Assembly: GCF_000787775.1 (NCBI RefSeq)
Contig: NZ_BBPM01000025.1
Coordinates: forward strand, 42,949-106,948
From: Streptacidiphilus carbonis
GTDB taxonomy: Bacteria; Actinomycetota; Actinomycetes; Streptomycetales; Streptomycetaceae
DNA length: 64,000 bases
Reading direction: 5' to 3'
In this document: in pieces, positions 17,461-27,300 of the stretch
Layout of the letters: the number at the start of each line of letters is the position of its first letter
Position numbering within the stretch: the first letter of the stretch is position 1
The notes under the pieces: model-generated
Seen by the model: the letters and a program-made list of their open reading frames with translations, nothing else
Databases searched by the model: none
What the model was told of the DNA's origin: nothing
Made by a program: the position numbers and the translations under genes

Positions 17461-17712
17461 CCACGAGGCGCCGTATAACCGAGTGAAGGTGGAAGGGCTC
17501 CGCCGTCAGCCTGTCGCAGCACAAGAGTCGATATGACTCAGCTTGCCTCGTGGGGAATGACAAGACCGACCTGGCCTGCGCGAGCTGGCGGAAGTCGTCC
17601 TGGGGCGGCGCGCGGGGACGCCAGGTTGCGCAGCTCCGCGCTCAACTTTGCGGTCGGGCGTCAGGGGTCGCGCCCAGTAACCCGATAGGCGCAGCCGTCG
17701 GCTCGAACGACT
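17461..17712. other. Non-coding gap downstream of HxlR gene
   Basis: Together with 17174-17329 this makes a ~540-bp stretch with no convincing gene apart from the transposase scar. No ribosome-binding site with a long, codon-biased frame is visible on either strand. Confidence 0.5.
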
Positions 17713-18144
17713 TCAGTGTCTGTTCGCCACGGCGGGCGGAATGGGTGTGTCGGCGTCGTAGGCGGCCTGAGCCGTCTGGATCGCGCTGGTGTGGTGGTCG
17801 ACCCAGGTGACCAGGTCCATGAGGCGCGGCATCAGATCCGTTCCCAGGGCGGTCAGTTCGTAGGTGGCCTGGATCGGCACGGTGGGGGTCACGGTGCGGT
17901 TGACGAGTCCGTCACGGGTGAGGGCCCGCAGGGTTTGGGAGAGCATCTTCTCGCTGATGCCTCCGATGCGGGCAGCCAGCTGCGAGAAGCGGTGCGGTCG
18001 GGTCATCAACGCGGCAAGCACCAGGGTGGCCCAGCGGCTGGTGATGTCGCCAAAGATTGGCCGGACGGGGCAATCGGCAGCAAAGACGTCCTGCGAGGAC
18101 ACCAGCTCCTCACCGTCAACCGTCTCCGATATTGACTGGCTCAT
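17713..18144 (-). CDS. HxlR family winged-helix regulator
   Basis: A 143-residue MarR-like HxlR regulator. The family core is clear: DCPVRPIFGDITSRW with the conserved, possibly redox-active Cys near the start; LVLAALMTRPHRFSQL; IGGISEKMLSQTLRALTRDGLV as the recognition helix; then the wing and YELTALGTDLM. It is divergently transcribed from an SDR oxidoreductase across 97 bp. That is the standard layout for an HxlR repressor controlling a quinone or aldehyde stress oxidoreductase. A TACC/GGTA inverted repeat lies in the shared promoter. Confidence 0.9.
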   Translation of the reverse strand: MSQSISETVDGEELVSSQDVFAADCPVRPIFGDITSRWATLVLAALMTRPHRFSQLAARIGGISEKMLSQTLRALTRDGLVNRTVTPTVPIQATYELTALGTDLMPRLMDLVTWVDHHTSAIQTAQAAYDADTPIPPAVANRH

Positions 18145-18154
18145 GGAGGGAGCT

Positions 18155-18166
18155 TACCCAAAGGTA
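18155..18166. promoter_or_regulatory. Candidate HxlR operator
   Basis: TACC-CAAA-GGTA is a short inverted repeat 11-22 bp upstream of the HxlR start, in the divergent promoter shared with the SDR gene. Autoregulatory HxlR sites are usually short palindromes in exactly this position. Confidence 0.4.
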
Positions 18167-18241
18167 TGTCCTTCCTCTCAGTAAGCCCGCCGGATACCTT
18201 CAACTCGTTCGGCAGTCAGCACCGCAGCGAGGAGTAAGTCA

Positions 18242-18991
18242 ATGGTCGATCTGAACGGACGTGTCGCCTTGGTGACAGGGGGCGGCAAGGGCATCGGCCG
18301 GGGGATCTCATCCGCCCTTGCGGCTGCCGGCGCTGCGGTTGCGGTCAACTACGCCACTGACCGCCCGGCCGCCGAAGGGGCCGTCGCCGACATCATCGGC
18401 AGCGGTGGCAGGGCCGTGGCCGTGGCCGGAGACGTCGGAAGCCCAGACGACGTCGAGCGACTGTTCGAGCAGGCCAATGCCGCCCTCGGTCCGGTCGACA
18501 CGCTGGTGAACAACGCGGGGATCTTCTCCTTCCAGCCGTTTGAGGACGTCACGCCGAGCGACTTCGACCGGATCTATCGGACCAACGTGGCCGGTGTGTT
18601 TTTCACCTGCCAGACCTTCGTCAAGCAGTTGCCCGCGGCCGGTGGGTCGATAGTGAACATCTCGACCTCCGGCATCTCGAACCACGCTCCCGGCTCAGCC
18701 CTCTACACCTCGGCCAAGGGCGCCCTCACCACGCTGACCAGAGTCCTGGCCAACGAGCTCGGTTCGCGCAACATCCGGGTCAACGCCGTCGCACCAGGCG
18801 CCACCGACACCGACGGCGCCCGAGACCTCGGCCTCATCAACGACGAGAACGTTGCCAGGGCCGTCGCCACCACACCACTCGGCCGCCTCGGACACCCCCA
18901 CGACATCGGCCAGGTGGTCGCCTTCCTCGTCTCCCAAGACGCTGCATGGATCACCGGCGACGTAATCTTCGCCTCCGGCGGGCTCCGCTGA
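18242..18991 (+). CDS. SDR family NAD(P)-dependent oxidoreductase
   Basis: A 249-residue classical short-chain dehydrogenase. Visible motifs are the cofactor loop TGGGKGIGRG (residues 12-21), NNAG at about residue 90, the catalytic Ser in NISTSG and the YTSAK active site at about residue 157, followed by the VNAVAPGATDT strand. The NYATDRPAAE loop after the second strand is typical of NADP-preferring 3-oxoacyl-ACP-reductase-like SDRs. The start at ATG 18242 is preceded by GAGGAG. The substrate is unknown; pairing with an HxlR repressor suggests a detoxification or stress role. Confidence 0.92.
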   Translation: MVDLNGRVALVTGGGKGIGRGISSALAAAGAAVAVNYATDRPAAEGAVADIIGSGGRAVAVAGDVGSPDDVERLFEQANAALGPVDTLVNNAGIFSFQPFEDVTPSDFDRIYRTNVAGVFFTCQTFVKQLPAAGGSIVNISTSGISNHAPGSALYTSAKGALTTLTRVLANELGSRNIRVNAVAPGATDTDGARDLGLINDENVARAVATTPLGRLGHPHDIGQVVAFLVSQDAAWITGDVIFASGGLR

Positions 18992-19030
18992 CCCACCCTC
19001 TTCGCAACCAACCTCTGCTCGGGGTGGTCC

Positions 19031-19225
19031 GTGGCGCTGGCAAGTCCGTTCGTTGTCGTGCTCGATGCTCGCCGGCGCGCCTGGTTGGAGCAGGTAGCAG
19101 CCTCGCGGACCGCGCCGTCCGGCATGGTGTGCGTGCCGGTAATGCCATCTGCCCAGGTCAAGGCGCTTGCTCTGCCACAGGCCACAACCCCGTGGCTGGC
19201 AACCTGCTGCATCGCGGCAGGATGA
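19031..19225 (+). pseudogene. Possible IS630-like transposase N-terminal remnant
   Basis: The encoded stretch SPFVVVLDARRRAWLEQVAA followed by SRTAP resembles the start of actinobacterial IS630-type transposases. It then loses the expected RARIVL helix, apparently through frame disruption. It sits directly in front of the frameshifted transposase, so the zone is a mosaic of insertion scars. Recognition is from a short segment only. Confidence 0.35.
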
Positions 19226-19231
19226 TCAGTC

Positions 19232-20307
19232 GTGCTGCTGAAACTGGCCTACCCGACCGTCACCAACGCGTTCGCGATGCTGCGGCTCCTGCCCATGAGC
19301 GACCGGGACAAGGAGACCGAGATCCTGGTACTGCGCCACCAGATCACCGTCTTCGAACGCCAACTCGGCCCGGACCGTCCCGCGTTCACCGCACCCGACC
19401 GCGCCTTCCTCGCCGCCCTGCTCCACCCGCTCCCACGCGAGGTCCTACGCCGGCTACGGCTACTCGTCCGCCCCGACACAATGCTCCGCTGGCACCGCGA
19501 CCTCATCAAGCAGCGCCACGCGAACAGCAGCCGACCCAAGCGCCCCGGTCGACCCCGCACCGTCCGCTCCATCCGCACGCTGGTCCTGCGCCTGGCCCGC
19601 GAGAACCCGTCCTGGGGCTACCGGCGCATCCACGGCGAACTCGCCATCCTCGGCATCAAAGTCGCCGCCTCCACCGTCTGGGAAATACTCAGGACGCCGA
19701 CATCGACCCCTCACCCCAGCGATCCACCACCACCTGGACGGACTTCCTGCGCGGCCAGGCCGACGCCCTGCTCGCCCGCGACTTCATCGAGACCGTCACC
19801 CTGACCGGCCAACGCCAGTACATCCTCGCCATCATCGAGCACGCCACCCGCCGCATCCGCATCCTGGGCACCACCGCACACCCCACTGCAGCCTGGACCA
19901 CCCAGGCCATCCGCAACCTCGCCATGGACCTGAATGATGCCGGCACCACCGTCAAGTACCTGATACGCGACCAGGATTCGAAGTTCACCGACGCCTTCGA
20001 CGCCGTCCTGGCCGACACCGGCATCCGGGTGCCCCGCATGAACTCGATCACGGAACGGTGGGTACTCAGCTGCCGCCGAGAACTCCTGCACCGCACGCTC
20101 ATCTGGAACGAGCGACACCTGCTCCACGCACTTCGCGATTACGAGACGTTCTACAACGAACATCGAACCCACCGGACGCTCCACAGCGCCGCACCCCTGC
20201 GCGCGCTACCCGAACCAATCACCGAACCCGGGCAAATCGCCCACCTCGACATACGCCGCCACGACCGCCTCGGCGGCACCCTCCACGAGTACCACCATGC
20301 CGCCTGA
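19232..20307 (+). pseudogene. Frameshifted rve-type (DDE) transposase/integrase
   Basis: The N-terminal half (GTG 19232 to about 19692) encodes a helical DNA-binding region (SDRDKETEILVLRHQITVFE, ENPSWGYRRIHGELA, VWEIL). The C-terminal half (about 19693-20307) is in another frame and encodes the rve catalytic core: ARDFIETVTLTGQRQYILA with the first Asp, YLIRDQDSKFTDAF with the second, then WNERHLLHALRDYETFYNEH. A small indel near 19690-19697 joins the frames. The core also looks shortened by several residues before RVPRMNSITERW, compared with intact relatives I know. The element is probably inactive unless supplied in trans. I saw no terminal inverted repeats with confidence. Confidence 0.82.
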
Positions 20308-20682
20308 CCAGCGTGGATGAGGTTTTCGGCACGCACACCACGAACACTGGTCGACGCTGGGACCGGGCGAACACCCGTGGGACGGGAATCGAAAAGGTGG
20401 GTATGGGGAATTCCCCGAGACCCACCCCGACCTGCATGTTCCGACGTGCGGAGAGCGAGGGATTCGAACCCTCGGTCACGGTTCCCCGTGACGACAGTTT
20501 TCAAGCCCACAGCGAGACTCGGGAAGGAAAACGCCCTGACCTGTGCGAATGGTGATATTCCACTATCTCTGCGAACCGCATGGTCCACGACCGGTCCATG
20601 CACCATGGGACACGCCGGAACAGATTGACAACAGCCCCCGCCAGCAAACGTGTCCACCAAATCGGTCAGCCTCCAGTCGGCG
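20308..20682. other. Gap holding the distal island boundary; no gene seen
   Basis: Between the broken transposase and the immunity gene there is no convincing reading frame. The stretch contains the displaced tRNA-Ser fragment (20447-20505) that marks the far end of the genomic island. Confidence 0.6.
20447..20505 (-). repeat. attachment-site repeat: displaced 3' half of tRNA-Ser
   Basis: A 59-bp sequence identical at every base to 28323-28381, in the same orientation. It covers the tRNA-Ser 3' end, T arm, variable arm and the 3' side of the anticodon arm, and stops inside the anticodon stem-loop. The rest of the tRNA is missing. This is the pattern left at the distal end of an element integrated in a tRNA gene. 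Confidence 0.9.
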
Positions 20683-21330
20683 CTACTCCGCGTCCATGTC
20701 GGCCAGGAAGTGCACATCGTTCACCAGGTCCTCGCCGTAGTCGAGCGCCTCGCCGAGGGCGAGCATCCGGTCGTACTGGGGCCGGTCGATCGGCACCCAG
20801 TACTTGGCTAGGATCCGTAGCAGCAGGCGGAATCCGAGGTCGGGTCCGGCTGTGGTGACGATGAGCTCCAGGGCCGGCACCAGCCCGGATACTTGGGGGT
20901 CCTTGCTGGCGGCCGCAGCCGCCAGTGCGGGTCCGATCAGTCGGAGCTCGTCGAGCACCGCCTCGGCCAACTCGTCCGAGGCTGGGGTTGGAATGCTGAC
21001 GGCGAAGGCTGGATCGTCCCTGCGGATGCGTTGGACGCAGATCTCCGCCATCCGGCGCATCCAGTCCCGGCCGTCGATGCCCAGGCGGTCGATGCGATAC
21101 TCCCCGCCACTGGCCGCATTCCACACGCCGGTGATGGCGGAGTCCGCCAGCGGTGACTCCAGCAAACGCAGCACATCGTCGAGCAGCGACCGCGCCCCCG
21201 CACCGTCGTAGCTGTCCGCGACGCCGCGGACCAAGTCCTCGACAGTTGTTCCATTCCAGCCCCAGCCCTGATGGAACTGAGCGGTCAGGGCAGTCAGGCC
21301 GAAGTTGGCTTCGGTATAGCGCTCAGTCAT
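20683..21330 (-). CDS. CdiI-type immunity protein (CdiI_2-like)
   Basis: A 215-residue protein with no signal sequence, encoded directly after the toxin gene. The N-terminus (NFGLTALTAQFHQGWGWNG, then VEDLVRGVADSY) matches the CdiI_2 immunity family pattern, in which FHQDW is the hallmark; here it reads FHQGW. ATG 21330 is preferred, with GTGAGG seven bases upstream. GTG 21342 overlapping the toxin stop as GTGA is the alternative. The C-terminal ~110 residues are a helical extension (LIGPALAAAAASKD, LVPALELIVTTAG) beyond the usual family length. It should bind and neutralise the neighbouring RNase A-like toxin domain in the cytoplasm. Confidence 0.78.
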   Translation of the reverse strand: MTERYTEANFGLTALTAQFHQGWGWNGTTVEDLVRGVADSYDGAGARSLLDDVLRLLESPLADSAITGVWNAASGGEYRIDRLGIDGRDWMRRMAEICVQRIRRDDPAFAVSIPTPASDELAEAVLDELRLIGPALAAAAASKDPQVSGLVPALELIVTTAGPDLGFRLLLRILAKYWVPIDRPQYDRMLALGEALDYGEDLVNDVHFLADMDAE

Positions 21331-21338
21331 GGTCGGCC

Positions 21339-24300
21339 TCACGCCGTCGGGTATGCGGTGTAGACAATGTAGCCCCGGGGGTGGCCGGGCATTCGCTTGA
21401 GCAGCACGGTGTACCCGTTGCCCGCCGCCCGGAATGACTCGTCGGCTTTGTAGATCGTTCCGATCGAGTTCTTCGCCCCGAAGGTACCTGTGATCGGGTA
21501 TAGCTCGGTGGGGTTGTTCTTGGACCGGGAGAGCCAGTTTGCGAGCCTTTTGGGGTTCTTCTCGGCGTCGCTAGCGATGGCGTAGTCCACGACCTGCTGG
21601 GCCGTCTGCGCGTCGACGAAGACACTGGTTATGCCCTTTCCTCCTGCCGCCAGTTCCGCCTTAGCCTTGGCGATGGCCGTCGCCGCGTCAGTGACGTGGT
21701 CGCTCAGGGTATGGGCCAGGTCCGGGTATTTGACTGCGTCGTCGACCAGGTTGTTGCAGTTGTGGACCAGCAGGTCCTGGGACTGGGCGCCAGTGCTGCG
21801 GATGTAAAAGGTGTGCAGTCCGTCGACGGTCAGGTCGTAGACCTGCTGGGGAGCGAGACCGGTGCGCGTGCTCAGGGCAGTGACGGCGGAGGACGATCCG
21901 TTGGCGGCCTGCAACAGGTCTCCCGGCCGTAGGTCGGCGGCCAGGATCCAGCCCCGGTTCACCGCGTAGACGCGGTGCCCTGTGGTGGTGCTGAGCGTAC
22001 TTCCACCGCTGAGCTTGATGTCCAGCAGGGTGTCGGTGTCGTGCGCGAAAGTGGCGGTCACCGGTTCGGCCTGAGACCGGCCCGTGGCAGGGTCGATGGC
22101 GAGCAGCCGATCTCCGATTCGGACCGAGCTGATGGCCTTGTGGTTGCCGTCGGCCAGTAGCACTTGGGCGCTGCTCGGGAAGCTGTTGATCACGCATCCC
22201 GTGAGAGCGTCGTCGGTGGCCTGGACCTCCGCCTTGAGCTCGGCCATCGCCTTGGCGTCCAGGCCGATGGCCTCGACGGCCTTGAGGGCGTCATCGATGC
22301 CGAGTCCGGTGCGAATCGCGTCGTTGAGTTTGCCGACCAGTTTGATGGCGTCGAGGATCTTCGATTGTGGGACGAACCAGGTCGCGGCCCAGGCGCAGCT
22401 GGTGATGTTGCCGTGGGCGCAGTTGACGAAGTCTGCGGTGACGCTGTCCCAGAGGCCCTTGAGTACGCCTTCGTCGATGGCTTTGGTGATGTCCCAGGTG
22501 CTGAAGTGGTGGGTGACCTTCTGGGAGGCAGGCTGGCTCTGGCTGTCGAGGAAGGTGGTGTTGTCGGCCGGGCAGCCGGCCGCGGTGAGGTCGGTGGGGG
22601 CGACGTCGGCGTCGCAGAGGTAGAAGTCGATGGTCAGAGTGAAGTTGAGAGTGAAGGTGACGTCGCAGCCGGTGCTGCCCAGACCCAGCACGCAGTCGTT
22701 GTCGGGGACGGGGTCGCCGATGGGAGTGACCTTCTCGGTGGTGAACATCTGCGGGGTGCCGGTGGCTCCGCCGCTGGTGACGGTAGCCGCGTCCTGCGCC
22801 TGTTCGGCTGCCGTAGCCGCTTGTTGGGCGCTGGCGGCTTGTGCGTCGGCGTCCTTGGCTGCTGCTTCGGCGGCGGTGGCGTCCTGGTCGGCCTGTTGGG
22901 CGACCTCACGGGCGGTGGCCGCGGCGGTCTGGGCTGTGGTGGCGGCCTGTTGGGCGGCGGTGGCGTCGGATTCGGCGGCGTTGGCCGAGGCTCGGGCGTC
23001 GGTGGCGTCCCCGGCTGCGGCCTGGGCGGCGGCTTGGGCGGCTGCGGCGTCCGCGGTGGCGGCGGTGTCGTAGGCGACGGTCTGGGCCTGGGCGGCCTGG
23101 GCGTCGGCCATGGCTTTCTGGGCCTGGGCGGCGGAGGCCAGGGCCTGCTGGGCGGAGGCCTGGGCCTGGGCTGCTTGGGCGGCGGCGTCGGCGACCGGGA
23201 CCTGGGCTGCCTTGGCGTCGCCGGTGGCGGCGTCGGCGATGGCCTGGGCGGTCTGGGCGGCCTGCGCGGCCTGCGCGGACTTGGCCTGGGCGACGGCCTG
23301 CTGCTGGTCGGCGACAGTTTTGGAGGCCTGGGCGGACAGGACAGCCAGGCCGGCGGAGGCGTCGGTGTTGACATACGGTGCGCCCAGTTGGATGGCGTCG
23401 TTGGCCGGGGCGATCACCTGGGCGGCGGCGCTGGCCGCGGCGCCGGCGGCCTGGGCGGTGGTGTAGGCGTAGCCGGCTGCGGTGGCCGCGCTGGTCTGGG
23501 CGGCCTGGGCGGCGGTGCCGGCGGCGATGGCGTCCGTCTGGGCCTGCTTGGCCTGGGCTTCGGCGGTGGCGGCGTCGGCTTGGGCGGCGGTGGCGTCGCT
23601 GGAGGCCTGCTGGGAGGCGGCCACGGCGGTGGCCACTGCGGCTTCGCCGGTCCTGACCGCTGCGTCGGCGGTGGCCTTCGCCGCCTGGGCGGCGTCGGCG
23701 TCGGACTGCGCCCGCGAGGCGGCAGCCTCGGCCTGGGTGGCCGCGGCATCAGCGGCCTGCGCCGCGGTGGTGGCGGCGTCGGCCGCTGTCGACGCCCCGT
23801 CGGCCGCGGTGCTCGCGTTTGCCGCGTCGGTGTCGGCTGCGGTGGCGGCGCTCTGGGCGTCCTGCGCGTCGGCGTTGCCGTCCTCCGCGTCCGCGTAGGC
23901 GTCCGCCGCGTCGGCCTTGGCCTGCAGAGCGTTCTTGGTTTGTGCGGCATCCCAGGCGTTCTGACGTGCCGTAGTGGCGGCCTGGTCGGCCTGGGTGGCC
24001 GCGGTGCGCTTCTGGGCGGCGGTGGCTCCCGCGGTCTGGGCGGCGGCCAGCGCGGTGGCGGCGGTGGCCGCATCCTGGTCCGCGGTGACCTGGTCGCTTG
24101 CCGCGGTGGCCTCGTCGGCTGCGGCCTCGTTCTTCTTCGCGGCCGCGGTCGCCTGCTGGGCCTCGGCGGCCTGCCGCTTGGCGTGCGCGGTGTCGGCAGC
24201 GGTCTTCGCCGTCTGCTCGGCCTGCTGCGCGGTGGCCAGTGCTCCCTGGGCGGTGGTGTTCGCCGCCGCGGCGTTCTTGGCCTGCTGCGCTGCACCGGCG

Positions 24301-27300
24301 GCGGCCGCCTTCGCCTGCGCGTCGGCCTCATTCGCCGCCGCCAGGCGGAACGCGGCGGTCGAGGCATGGGTCTGGGTCTCCGCCAGCGCCTGCAGCGTCG
24401 CAGCGTCGGCGGCCGACGCGGTGGTGGCCTGGTAGGCGGTCTCGGTGGCCTTCACGATCGCCTGCAGCGCAGCCGAGGAGGCCATCGTGACCTGGGCCTC
24501 CTGCTGGGCCGCCAGCAGACCGCGTCCGCGCGGCTCACCGGCCGAGTCCGCGATGGCGTAGGCCTGCTGCTCGACGGTGGTCGTGTCGTCCGCCGCCTGC
24601 TGCGCGATAGCCGCCTGCTGCTGGGCGACCACCAGCTGTGCCTTCGCTGCGGCCTGCGCCACCGGCAGTGCGTTCTTCACGGAGGTGAACTGCGCGGCCG
24701 TCGGGTAGCTGGGGCTGTAGATCCCGGTGCTGGTGCCGGTGTTGTTCTGCTGGGCGGTGAACTGCTCGGGCGCGCTGCCGTTACAGGTGCCCACGGTCGC
24801 GCCCGCGCCCTGCGCGGTGGAGGCGAAGTTCAGGCAGAGCTTGGAGCCCACGTTGTACAGCCGGGTCACCCCGGCGGTGGTGGTGTACTGCCAGTGCTGC
24901 GAGGCGGTGCCGTTGCACTTGTACAACTGCACCACGGTGCCCGGTACTTGGGGGCCGTGGGTGCCGTCCACGTCCAGACAGGTGTTGCCCGCCGTGTTGA
25001 CCAGCGGCCCGTCCAGGACTCCGTTGGAGGTGGGGGTCCACTGCTGCGCCCTACCGCCGTTGCAGGTGTAGGACTCCACCACGGCGCTGTTGGCGGTCGA
25101 GCCGCCCTTGTCGTCCAGGCACTGGGTAGTCGCGGACTTCAACTGGAAGGTGATCGGCCCGGTACCGGCGAAACCGGCGCCCCCGGGGCCCCAGTAGGCC
25201 TGCCAGTGCGAGAGGTGGTCGGCCGACCAGGACTGGCCCAGGGCCTCACCGAGCGCCTTCGAGCCGGCCGCCAGGGCCGCGGTGGCCTTGGTGCTGTCGG
25301 CGAAGACCGCGTCGCGCTGCTCGACCTGGCCTGCGATCTCCGCCTGCCATTCGGTCGACGCCGCCTGCACCTCCGCGCCCAGCACGTTGTTCGGGTCCTC
25401 CGGATTGCGCCACTCGCACGACGCGAACCGGGTCTTCAGGTCCTCCACCGCCACCCGGAACTCCGCAGTACCCGGCGCCGACGCGGTGCGAGCGAACCCG
25501 CCGTTCTCCAGCAGCATCCGGGTGTCGTCCGCGAACAGCCCGTGCATGAACGTCATGTCCTGCCAGGCGTTGTACTCGTTGTACTCGCGCGCGAAGTTCG
25601 GATCGTTGCCGTCGGTCGGCTGCGAGTACAGCGCGTTGCCCAGCGCGGTTGCGGCCGTCACCGAGTCAGCGCCGGCCAGCGGGGTGGGGTCGGTGTACAG
25701 CTTGTCCTCGCTGCTGCCCATCCGGTCTTCCAGCCACGGTCCCAGACCGACGGTGTCGAAGTAGCTGTCACCACCCAGCTGCCCCGGCGCCTGCAGGAAT
25801 GCGGCGTCCGAGGGGTAGTCGAGCGGCACCGGCAGGCCTTGCAGCGGCTTCTCCCAGACGCCGTCCTCATTGAACAGAGCAGCGCCCTGGGCCTTGTAGG
25901 CGGCGGCGTCCTGGGTGTAGCCGGCGTGCAGCGGGGTCGCGGTCTCATTGGCGTAGTTGCGATCGGCCGCGGTGTGCAGCTGCGCGTCGGTGCCGTCCAG
26001 TCCGGCAGTGGCGACCTGACGGGTCACCGGACCGCCCAAGCGCACCATCGTGGACATCAGGCACTGGTCCTCGCGCACCTGCGCGGCCGCGGCCGGGTCG
26101 AACGCCGCGCCGTTCGACGGCGGCGGGATGTAGGCGAACCAGCCCTGCAGGTCCACCACCACTTGGATGGGGGCCGCGCTGGAGTTGTAGACGCTGACAC
26201 TGCCGGTGCTGTTCGCTGCCACCACGCTCATCGCGGCGGTGACAGCGCTGGCCTGGAACTGGTCCAGCGAGAGCGTGGGCATGCTCTGCCCGGTAGGCCA
26301 GGCGACCAGGTGGCCCGGGCTGTTCCCGCTGATGGCCACCAGGTTCAGCGCGGCGGCTCCGAAGTGGGCCGGGATGCCGTTGGTGCCGCCGACCTGGAGG
26401 TTGACCGCACTGTTGGCGGGGATCGCTGCGGTGGTGCGGGTGTCCAGCAGGCGCGCGGCGACCGGGGTGAAGCCGCCGCCGGTGGAAGCGGCGGCGGCGA
26501 AGAATCCGGAGATGTCCATCATCACGTCGATCGCCGCGGTAGTCGAACCGTTCCGCAGGGTGATCTTCCCGTTCGAGCCGACCGCCACGATCGCGCCGCT
26601 GCTGCGGGTGGTGCTGGAGAAGTCGATGATCGGCTGGCCGCCGCTGGCGGCCCCGCTCGGGTAGGCGTACAGGCTTCCGCCCGCGGCCGGAAGGGGCACG
26701 GTGAGGTTGGCGAACACCGCGGACTCACCGGTGATCCCGGCCACCCCGTCGACCTGGACGTCGATACTGCCGCCAGCAGGCACCTGGGCCATGACAGCGC
26801 CGGTGCCCACCCGGGTGTCCACCAGCCGGGTCGGCGCGATCGGCACATAGCCCCCGGGGGCGACGGTTCCGGCCGTGGTGGTGTAGTAGCCGTTGACCAC
26901 CACCCGCACGTCCACCGTGCCCGCCGCGTTGTAGACGTCGACCTTCCCGTCCGAGCCCACCGCCAGGATCGCGGCATTGTCGGCCGTCACGCCGGTGGTC
27001 AGGTTCACCGTGCTCGTGGACGGCTTGGCGGTGCCGTCCGCCCACAGCGCCAGATAGCCCCCCGCGCTCGAACCGGTCGCCTCCACGTCCACCGAGACCG
27101 CGCTCACCCCACTGGAGGGCACACCCGCTTGCCCCAGAACCTGGAACGCCGTCGTGGAAGCAGCCCCGAGCGTCGTCGAGATCCCCACACCAGAGGCGGT
27201 GTCAACCAGTTTCTGCGACGGCGAGACCGCAACGAAATCCCCACCCGGGGTCGCCGCCACCGCAGGCGCGGCCACCGACAGCACGGACAGCAACGAGGCC

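Noticed and set aside
20447-20505. A second tRNA-Ser gene
   Set aside because: Only the 3' half is present. The sequence leaves tRNA homology inside the anticodon arm, so it is an attachment-site duplicate.
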